From a bacterium (GTDB taxonomy: Bacteria > Planctomycetota > JACOTG01 > JAUIME01), in the NCBI GenBank assembly GCA_030433195.1, contig JAUIME010000368.1, forward strand, positions 1-5,685: 5,685 nucleotides of DNA, written 5' to 3'. The notes below the pieces were generated by a model that was not told where the DNA came from, made no database searches, and saw nothing but the letters and a program-made list of their open reading frames with translations. The translations under genes and the position numbers were made by a program. This document shows, piece after piece, positions 1 to 5,685 of this stretch (position 1 is its first letter; every line of letters begins with the position of its first letter).

Positions 1-4
1 GGGT

Positions 5-1039
5 GTGGCGTTCGACGAAACCGAAGACGAGATCCGATGGCGCACCGAGCGCCCGCATCGGTTGCCCCCGTGGCTCAAGATGACGCTTCCGTACGGAACG
101 AATCACGTGTCCGTCGATCGAGCCGTGCACGACCGCCGGCTCAACACCGTGTGCGAGAGCGCGCGATGTCCGAACCTCGGCGAGTGCTGGAGCGTTCACC
201 GCACGGCCACGTTCATGATCCTCGGGAATCGCTGCACGCGGTTCTGTCGCTTCTGTTCGGTTCCGTCGGGGAAGCCCGATGCGTGGGAGACCGACGAGCC
301 GGAGCGCGTGGCCGATGCCGCGGCCGAGTTGGGCCTCGCGTACGTGGTGTTGACGTCGGTCGACCGCGACGACATGCCCGACCTCGGCGCCGTGGCCTTC
401 GCACGGACTATCCGCGCGCTCCGCGATCGGATCCCCGGAGTGCGCGTGGAGGTGCTCACGCCCGACTTCCAAGGGAACGCCGAATGCGTGGCGACGGTTC
501 TCGACGCGCGGCCCGACATCTTCGCTCACAATCTCGAGACGGTTCCGTCTCTGTATCGATACGTCCGACCGGGATCCCATTATTACTGGTCGCTCGATGT
601 CCTGCGCGAAGCCGCGCGCAGCGGGGTCACGTCGGTCAAGACGAGTCTCATGCTGGGGCTCGGTGAATCGACCGACGAAATCCTGAACGTGATGGCCGAC
701 GCGCGCGACGTCGGTGTCGATATCGTCACGCTCGGCCAATACCTGCGCCCCACGCCGAAACACCACGAGGTGAAGCGATTCTTGCCACCGAGCGAGTTCC
801 TGGCTCTGAAGCAAACCGGCGAAGGGATGGGACTCGCGTGGGTGGAGTCGGGTCCTCTCGTACGCAGCTCGTACCACGCCTCCGACCAAGCGACCGCGTT
901 GTCCAAAGGGAGCGCCACCCGCGAGGCGGGGGGATGTTCGTCGGCAACGAGCGGGAAGGGCGCGGCCACGGCCTCGTCCAACAGCGTGCCGTCGAGCACC
1001 GCGGCGGGGGCAGCATCCGCGTCGGCCTTCGACGTTTGA
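5..1039 (+). CDS. lipA: Lipoyl synthase (radical SAM, two 4Fe-4S clusters)
   Basis: Lipoyl synthase (EC 2.8.1.8) is a cytoplasmic radical-SAM enzyme that inserts two sulfurs, at C6 and C8, into octanoyl groups on E2 and GcvH lipoyl domains. Seen here: the auxiliary-cluster cysteines C50, C55 and C61 (CESARCPNLGEC), the radical-SAM motif C77-x3-C81-x2-C84 (CTRFCRFC), TSVDRDD (117-123), HNLETV (175-180), GQYLRPTP (244-251) and the C-terminal RSSYHA (287-292), whose serine ligates the auxiliary cluster in characterised LipA proteins. The catalytic core is therefore complete. The predicted 344 residues exceed the usual length of about 290-330 because residues 293-344 form a Ser/Ala/Gly/Thr-rich tail with no recognisable domain; GC-rich third positions suggest it is translated. 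The GTG at base 5 gives a sensible N-terminus ahead of the conserved PPWLK segment. Only four bases precede it, so no ribosome site can be judged and a start further upstream is possible. The 103-base gap and hairpin downstream suggest it need not share a transcript with the next gene. Confidence 0.96.
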   Translation: MAFDETEDEIRWRTERPHRLPPWLKMTLPYGTNHVSVDRAVHDRRLNTVCESARCPNLGECWSVHRTATFMILGNRCTRFCRFCSVPSGKPDAWETDEPERVADAAAELGLAYVVLTSVDRDDMPDLGAVAFARTIRALRDRIPGVRVEVLTPDFQGNAECVATVLDARPDIFAHNLETVPSLYRYVRPGSHYYWSLDVLREAARSGVTSVKTSLMLGLGESTDEILNVMADARDVGVDIVTLGQYLRPTPKHHEVKRFLPPSEFLALKQTGEGMGLAWVESGPLVRSSYHASDQATALSKGSATREAGGCSSATSGKGAATASSNSVPSSTAAGAASASAFDV

Positions 1040-1094
1040 GCGGCGCTCGCCCGTCTCCCGAACGTTCGACTCTCGGTCTCCTCATCCGCGCATC

Positions 1095-1118
1095 GAAGAT
1101 CCGCTCGCACGGATCTTC
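1095..1118. promoter_or_regulatory. Perfect 9-bp inverted repeat in the lipA downstream spacer
   Basis: GAAGATCCG (1095-1103) and its exact reverse complement CGGATCTTC (1110-1118) flank a 6-base loop, CTCGCA. As RNA this would form a stable hairpin with five G-C and four A-U pairs, ending 24 bases before the ATG of the next gene. The bases right after it (TGAACATC) contain no T-run, so it is not a canonical intrinsic terminator. It could be a U-less terminator or 3'-end processing structure for lipA, a leader hairpin for the exported-protein genes, or a dyad operator for a dimeric regulator. The symmetry is directly visible; the function is inference. No convincing -35/-10 promoter pair was recognised in 1040-1142. 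Confidence 0.5.
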
Positions 1119-1130
1119 TGAACATCGAAC

Positions 1131-1134
1131 GGAG
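1131..1134 (+). promoter_or_regulatory. Shine-Dalgarno site for the gene starting at 1143
   Basis: GGAG, within AACGGAG, lies 8 bases upstream of the ATG at 1143, which is good spacing for a bacterial ribosome binding site. Together with the signal peptide that follows directly, it decides the start of the large exported protein. Confidence 0.75.
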
Positions 1135-1142
1135 CTCTTTGC

Positions 1143-4100
1143 ATGACCCTCATCCCTCGATCTTCGTACGGAGGCGTGCGAGCGCGTTCCACCGCCTCGG
1201 CGTGGTTCGTCCTGATCGTACTCCTGTCGAACGCCGCGACCGCTCAGGCGCGACCGCACACCTCGAATGAAGTGCTCGATTCGATCGAGTCGCTCGAGAG
1301 AACGGCGCAGGAAGCTTCGGCGAGAGGGCGCTACGAACAGGCCGTCGCCCCGATCGTCGAGGCGATCGACCGGCTCGTCGAAGATCATGCTGCGGCCGAG
1401 TCCGCCGAGCGGCGCGAGCGATCCGCCGCGGCGACCGAGTCGCTCCTGCTCTACTTCGACACGCTCATCCACCGCGTCGACGCGTTCGAAGCGGCCCGTG
1501 CGGCCGCGGATCGCTGGCTCGAGTCCGAGCTCGACCCTCTCGTCCGAGCGCGCATTCTCTTCCATCGCGGACGCTACGAGGCCGCGATCACCGGTAGAGA
1601 CGATCCGTGGTCGGCCGACCGACTCGGGTTCCTGACCGACTGGCAGCTTCTCGGGCCGTTCGACAACGAGCAAGGCAGCGGCTTCGACACGCCGTACCCG
1701 CCCGAAACGGCGATCGACCTCGAGGCGTCGGTCGACGCGCGCGGGCGCGAGCTCACGTGGCGTCGAATGCCCCAAACCTCATCCGGTTTCCTTCCGTTCT
1801 CGCGGTTGTTTCATCCGTCCGAGCAAGTGCTCGCCTACGCCGCGACGACGCTCGAAGTTCCCGAAGACATGGACGTAGCTCTGCGCCTCGGGAGCGACGA
1901 AGCGATTCGCGTCTTCATCGACGGGCACCCCGTCTTCGAGCACGACGTGCGGCGTTCGTGTCGGCTCGACCAAGACGCATTCGGCGTGCACCTTTCGGCC
2001 GGACGTCACACGCTCGTGGTCAAGCTTGCGCAGCGTGTCGAGGATTGGGGTTTCGCGTTGCGCATCACGGATCCGATGGGCGAGCCGCTCCCTTCGATTA
2101 CGCACGATGCATCCGCGGCTTCGTTCGAGAGCACGATCCCGCGTCAGGAGGATGCACCCGCGTCCGTTCCGGTACGCGAGGGTGCGCGCGGATTCTACCG
2201 CGACCTCGATGCGACCGCGGCGGACGCGATGGCACTGCGACACGCCGCGTGGTTCCATCTGATGCTCGGTCCCGACGATCCCGTGGACCGAACGGCGTAC
2301 GACTTCGCGCGTCGGCTCACCGAGAGAGCGCCCGAGGATCCGCACGCGTGGTTCCTGTTCGCGAACGCCACGTCGCTGCCGATCAAGATGCGTCCCGAGC
2401 TCGAAGAGAACGAGCGACGCGAGGCCCTCTCGAAGGTGTTGCGGCTCGACCCGGATCATGCGGAAGCCGCGCTCGAGATGGCCGCCCACTACCTGCGCTC
2501 GATCGAAATGCCGGATCGCGCGCTGGCGTATTGTGACCAAGCCCTTGGCGTCAACGAGACCTTCGTTTCCGCTGCATTGGCTCGATCCGATGCGCTGCGC
2601 ACCAAGGGCCTGTTCGGCGCCGCGGAGGGCGAGATCCGTCGCCTCGGCGAATCGACGGCCGCGAACCGGATCGACGTACTCATGGCGCTCGCAGAACGCG
2701 ATGCTCGACGAGGCCGCATCCTGCAAGCCGCCGAGCTCGCCGAATCGGCGCTCGCTCGCGATCGCGCGAATCCGCGCATTCGGGATCGGCTGATCGAGTG
2801 GCACGAAGCGTCGGGGCGCCTCGACGAGGCACTCGCGCTCGTCGACGAAGATCTGGAGATGCATCCGCTATCGCTTCGCATGTACGTGGCGCGAGCGCGA
2901 ATCCATCGTGCGAAGGGAGACCTCGAGGCCGCCAACGACGCGCTCGAACAGGCGTTGGCGATCCACCCGCAGAGTCCGTCGTTCTGGAAGAACCACGGAG
3001 TCATGCTGCGACGACTCGGGCGCGACGAGGCGGCGCTGCTCGCCCTCGAATCGGCCCGCGAGCTCGATCCCAAGGACCGATGGCTCGAGGGCTACCTCGA
3101 GTTCCTCCAGCAGGAGACACGGCCGTTCGAGGAGGATTTTCCGTACGACGCGGCCGAGCTGCTCGCCGAAGCTGAAACCTGGGAAACCCCGGCGGACAAT
3201 CCGTACCGCTACGTGCTTCGCCGTGTGCTCGTGAAGGTGCATCCCGACGGGACGTCGAGCCGCTACTATCAGGACTGGATCGACATCGAGAACCAAAACG
3301 GTGCCGATGCGCTCGCGCGATATCCGATTCCGTTCCATCCGGAGACGCAACGCGTGAAGCTTCGGTCGGCGAAGGTGTCGCGCCGCGACGACACGCGGCT
3401 CGACGGCGAGCTCGCGCGAGGCCGCTCGGCCGGCGTCGCTTGGATTTCGCTCCCCGTGCTCGAGCCGGGCGATCGCATCGAACTCGCCTACCGCGTGGAC
3501 GATGTGCGCACGGGCATCTTCGGCGACTACTTCGGCATGCGCACGTTCCTGCAGCGCGGCGACGGCGCTCCCATCCTGCATTCCGAATTGACGGTGATCA
3601 CCCCGGCGGGTCGCGCGTTCGACTTCGACGCGAAGAACGGAGTTCCCGAAGCCCGCTTCCGCGCAGACGACCCGAACGGACTCGAGGTTCGGACCTGGGA
3701 GCTGCGCGACGTGGCACGCTTCGAGCCGGAACCGTACATGCCGCCGCGCGAGGAGATCCTGCCGCTCGTCGAAGTGACGACGTACGGCTCGTGGAACGAG
3801 TTCAGTCGCTGGTGGTGGAGCCTCATCGAGAAGCAGTTCCTCACCAACCCGGCGATGGAAGCGTGGATCGAGGAGCTCCGCGCCAACACCGATTCGACCC
3901 CGGAGCGCGTGCGCGCGGTGTACGACTACGTCGCCACCCAGATCCGCTACGTCGCGTGGGAGTTCGGGATCCATGGATACCAGCCGTACCGCGCGAGTAC
4001 GATCTTCGCGAGGCGCTTCGGCGACTGCAAGGACAAGTCGATCCTCATGCGCACGATGCTCGCGCGGCTCGGGATCGAGTCGCATCCGGTGCTGATCCGC

Positions 4101-4976
4101 GCCGAGCAGTTGCGCGGCGAGCAGGATCTGTCGACCGCGTTGCTGAACCACTTCAACCACTGCATCTTGTTCGTCCCGGGCGTCGAGATCGAAGGACCGG
4201 CCGCCGCGCAGGCCGAGGACGGCATCTTCCTCGACGCGACGGCGCAGTACAACGACTGGCGCAGCCTGCCGTCGTCGGATCAGGGGGCGCGGGTCTTGAT
4301 CGTCGAAGGGCCGGACTCGCGGGTCGCGACGACGCCCGTCGCGCCGGCCGAGGCCAACCGGATCTCGATCGAAGAGCACCTGACCGTCCGCGCCGGCGGG
4401 TCCGCTCGGGTACGCGGGACACTCACCGCATCGGGTGATTCGGCCGCGCAGCTTCGCGCCGTCCTCGCGAACGAGGGGGAACGCGACGAGCACGTCGCGT
4501 CACGCTTCACGACGCTGTTCGGGCCCGTCGAGATCGTGTCGACGGAGTACTCGGACCTCGCCGACCTCGACGTTCCCGTCGAGTACTCCTACGTCGTCGA
4601 GATCCCGAACGCGTTCAAGCGGTCGGGCGGCGAGGCGAGCTTGCCGAGCCTCTTCTCGGCGCCTACGCTCTCCGACTTCACGGAGCGCGCGACGCGCCGC
4701 TTCGATCTGTTGCTGCCGTCGCTCACGTCGTGGGAGAGCGAGACCGTGTTCGAGTTCGAGGACGCGCTCCGAGCTCGCGTACGATTCGACGACGTCACGC
4801 TCGAGAGCCCACACGGCATGTTCGTCCGGACGACCGAGACCGAAGGTTCGACGATCGTCGTGCGAGGGCGATTCGAGACGACCACGCGCCGGATCCCGGC
4901 CGCCGACTACCCAGACTTCCGCGCGTTCTCGCGACGGATCGACGAAGCTGTTCGGGAGGTGATTCGTGTCCGCTGA
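1143..4976 (+). CDS. Exported TPR protein with DUF3857 and transglutaminase-like domains
   Basis: A 1277-residue protein, probably periplasmic or surface-exposed. A Sec signal peptide is visible: basic start, hydrophobic core at about 20-30 (AWFVLIVLLSN), likely cleavage after ATA (34) or AQA (36), and no lipobox cysteine. A short helical segment (about 41-155) leads into a module opening with DWQLLGPFDNEQGSGF (166-181). This continues to about 312 with GSDEAIRVFIDG (250-261) and a GRHTLVVKL strand, resembling PA14/galactose-binding-like jelly rolls. About six TPR-like repeats fill 430-650. DUF3857 spans roughly 687-870. The transglutaminase-like domain (about 900-1040) has GDCKDKS with Cys962, FNHCI with His1006 and LDATA with Asp1031, a plausible intact catalytic triad. 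The remainder (about 1070-1277) looks beta-rich, as in other members of the family. Family members are mostly uncharacterised: the fold may act as a cysteine protease, amidase or transferase, and no substrate can be named. The stop overlaps the start of the next gene, which shares its front-end architecture. The start is supported by GGAG 8 bases upstream. Confidence 0.9.
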   Translation: MTLIPRSSYGGVRARSTASAWFVLIVLLSNAATAQARPHTSNEVLDSIESLERTAQEASARGRYEQAVAPIVEAIDRLVEDHAAAESAERRERSAAATESLLLYFDTLIHRVDAFEAARAAADRWLESELDPLVRARILFHRGRYEAAITGRDDPWSADRLGFLTDWQLLGPFDNEQGSGFDTPYPPETAIDLEASVDARGRELTWRRMPQTSSGFLPFSRLFHPSEQVLAYAATTLEVPEDMDVALRLGSDEAIRVFIDGHPVFEHDVRRSCRLDQDAFGVHLSAGRHTLVVKLAQRVEDWGFALRITDPMGEPLPSITHDASAASFESTIPRQEDAPASVPVREGARGFYRDLDATAADAMALRHAAWFHLMLGPDDPVDRTAYDFARRLTERAPEDPHAWFLFANATSLPIKMRPELEENERREALSKVLRLDPDHAEAALEMAAHYLRSIEMPDRALAYCDQALGVNETFVSAALARSDALRTKGLFGAAEGEIRRLGESTAANRIDVLMALAERDARRGRILQAAELAESALARDRANPRIRDRLIEWHEASGRLDEALALVDEDLEMHPLSLRMYVARARIHRAKGDLEAANDALEQALAIHPQSPSFWKNHGVMLRRLGRDEAALLALESARELDPKDRWLEGYLEFLQQETRPFEEDFPYDAAELLAEAETWETPADNPYRYVLRRVLVKVHPDGTSSRYYQDWIDIENQNGADALARYPIPFHPETQRVKLRSAKVSRRDDTRLDGELARGRSAGVAWISLPVLEPGDRIELAYRVDDVRTGIFGDYFGMRTFLQRGDGAPILHSELTVITPAGRAFDFDAKNGVPEARFRADDPNGLEVRTWELRDVARFEPEPYMPPREEILPLVEVTTYGSWNEFSRWWWSLIEKQFLTNPAMEAWIEELRANTDSTPERVRAVYDYVATQIRYVAWEFGIHGYQPYRASTIFARRFGDCKDKSILMRTMLARLGIESHPVLIRAEQLRGEQDLSTALLNHFNHCILFVPGVEIEGPAAAQAEDGIFLDATAQYNDWRSLPSSDQGARVLIVEGPDSRVATTPVAPAEANRISIEEHLTVRAGGSARVRGTLTASGDSAAQLRAVLANEGERDEHVASRFTTLFGPVEIVSTEYSDLADLDVPVEYSYVVEIPNAFKRSGGEASLPSLFSAPTLSDFTERATRRFDLLLPSLTSWESETVFEFEDALRARVRFDDVTLESPHGMFVRTTETEGSTIVVRGRFETTTRRIPAADYPDFRAFSRRIDEAVREVIRVR
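4954..4959 (+). promoter_or_regulatory. Shine-Dalgarno site inside the end of the transglutaminase-like gene
   Basis: GGGAGG lies 6 bases upstream of the GTG at 4966 and within the last codons of the preceding gene. It is a strong match to the anti-Shine-Dalgarno sequence and decides the non-ATG start of the overlapping downstream gene. The arrangement is typical of translational coupling. Confidence 0.8.
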
Positions 4977-5685
4977 TCCGAAGCGATTCTCGACGAGCGC
5001 GGCGCGACTCGCGTTCGTGTGGTGCGTCGTGGCCGGCATCGCCGGGGGTGCCTTCGACGCGCGAGCGCAGAGTCCCGCGGCCAAAGCGCTCCCGATCGTG
5101 CTGGCGCCCGAGGTCTTGACCGGGGACGACGCGGCGCTCTTCGTGCGGTGTCTCGAGATCCTCGAGACGTCGCCGAACGACCCGGCGCTCGAGTATCTCG
5201 TGTTGCGGGCCCGCAGCTTGGCCTCGACGCGACAGGATCGCGAGCGACTCCTCGAGTCGATTCGCGGGATTCTCGAACGGAGGACGCGCGAAGCCCTCCG
5301 ACCGTTTCACCAGACGTTGCTCGAGCAAGAGGCCTATGCTCTTCGGGAGCGTCTGGGTCTCGACGCCGAAGCAGCACGTATCGAGCGACGCGCTTCGTTC
5401 GTCACGAACTGGCGTGCGATCGGCCCCTTTGGCGTCCGCAGCGCCGACTGCCTCGACTGGACCTTCGGCGTCGAACCGACGCTCACGCGGGGTTCGATCG
5501 CGCCCGACGCTTCGTTCGACACGCCGTGGGGTGAGCGCACGCTGATCCCGATGCGCGAACTCGACCGAGGCACCGACATCGACGTATCCGGCGTGATCGA
5601 CCTCGACTACGGAGCCGCGTATGCGGTCTCGGCCGTGCGACTCGAGGCCGACGGACCGATTCTCCTCGAGGCGTCGTGCGGCGAC
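4966..5685 (+). CDS. Exported protein with a GPF module (3' end beyond window)
   Basis: An open frame of 240 codons with no stop before the window ends, so the gene is partial. It starts at GTG 4966 behind GGGAGG and overlaps the preceding gene by 11 bases. Residues 1-34 form a Sec signal peptide: K6 and R7, a hydrophobic core LAFVWCVVAGIAGGAF (15-30), and likely cleavage after DARA (34). Cys20 does not sit in a lipobox, so a lipoprotein is not indicated. Residues 53-145 look alpha-helical and Leu/Arg/Glu-rich, possibly degenerate TPR-like helices. Residues 149-155 read WRAIGPF, matching WQLLGPF in the upstream protein, and AAYAVSAVRLEADG (217-230) parallels AYAATTLEVPED there. The window stops where the neighbour has its GSDEAIRVFIDG strand. 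It is therefore probably a divergent relative of the upstream gene, exported to the same compartment. Whether it too carries TPR, DUF3857 or transglutaminase-like domains cannot be seen. No enzymatic function can be assigned from this part. Confidence 0.87.
   Translation, partial: MSADPKRFSTSAARLAFVWCVVAGIAGGAFDARAQSPAAKALPIVLAPEVLTGDDAALFVRCLEILETSPNDPALEYLVLRARSLASTRQDRERLLESIRGILERRTREALRPFHQTLLEQEAYALRERLGLDAEAARIERRASFVTNWRAIGPFGVRSADCLDWTFGVEPTLTRGSIAPDASFDTPWGERTLIPMRELDRGTDIDVSGVIDLDYGAAYAVSAVRLEADGPILLEASCGD

Noticed and set aside
1059..1068. 10-bp palindrome CGAACGTTCG in the spacer after lipA
   Set aside because: Short, with no loop and no T-run; a palindrome of this size is common by chance in GC-rich, TCGA-rich DNA.
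1095..1140. The 1095-1118 hairpin as a classical Rho-independent terminator
   Set aside because: No T-tract follows the stem directly; the only short T-run (CTCTTT, ending at 1140) is about 20 bases away and lies next to the ribosome site of the next gene.
726..2864. Minus-strand open frames of about 350 codons (726-1775 and 1779-2864)
   Set aside because: They lie opposite lipA and the exported-protein gene, are very rich in Arg and lack family motifs. They are frame shadows.
3440..4438. A 332-codon plus-strand frame inside the transglutaminase-like gene
   Set aside because: It is extremely Arg-rich and out of frame with the recognisable DUF3857/transglutaminase-like sequence, so it is a shadow of GC bias.
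2868..4493. A 541-codon open frame on the minus strand opposite the transglutaminase-like gene
   Set aside because: Long antisense frames are expected opposite GC-rich coding DNA. The translation is Arg/Val/Asp-rich without recognisable motifs, while the plus-strand frame shows clear domains and catalytic residues.
4545..4588. Two copies of the palindrome GAGTACTC, at 4545-4552 and 4581-4588
   Set aside because: Both encode Glu-Tyr-Ser in the same reading frame within beta-rich coding sequence; there is no array or regular spacing to suggest a site.
5019..5534. A 171-codon plus-strand frame near the 3' end
   Set aside because: The overlapping frame from GTG 4966 has a ribosome site, a signal peptide and a GPF module shared with its neighbour. 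This alternative is Arg-rich low-complexity sequence.
1..5685. CRISPR arrays, tRNA or rRNA genes, insertion-sequence ends or transposase fragments
   Set aside because: Looked for and not seen: no regularly spaced repeats, no RNA gene signatures, and coding sequence is nearly continuous with uniform composition.

Overview
The window comes from a GC-rich bacterial genome with strong G/C bias at third codon positions. It is densely coding, and all three supported genes lie on the + strand. Two of them carry Sec-type signal peptides, and one is a large secreted protein with TPR repeats and a DUF3857/transglutaminase-like unit. That architecture is familiar from Gram-negative-type, often environmental, high-GC phyla such as Planctomycetota, Myxococcota and their relatives. 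The sequence alone does not fix the phylum, and no rRNA, tRNA or mobile element is present to help.

Layout: (1) 5-1039, lipA, lipoyl synthase, with both iron-sulfur cysteine motifs and the C-terminal RSSY motif intact, plus an unusual Ser/Ala/Gly-rich tail of about 50 residues. (2) 1040-1142, a 103-base spacer containing a perfect 9-bp inverted repeat (1095-1118) and a clear Shine-Dalgarno site. (3) 1143-4976, a 1277-residue exported protein made of a signal peptide, a GPF-type jelly-roll-like module, a TPR superhelix, DUF3857, a transglutaminase-like domain with a plausible intact Cys-His-Asp triad, and a beta-rich C-terminal region. (4) 4966-5685, the first 240 codons of a second exported protein. 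It overlaps the previous gene by 11 bases, has its own Shine-Dalgarno site and GTG start, and runs off the window. It repeats the front half of its neighbour: signal peptide, helical stretch, then a W-x3-GPF module.

How they work together: LipA is cytoplasmic housekeeping (lipoylation of 2-oxoacid dehydrogenases and the glycine cleavage system) and has no evident functional link to the rest. The two exported proteins are very probably translationally coupled and act in the same compartment outside the cytoplasmic membrane. Their shared N-terminal architecture suggests divergent relatives by duplication, with the first carrying a likely cysteine-type catalytic domain. Its substrate is unknown. 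This pair is the part of the window most likely to be an uncharacterised system.
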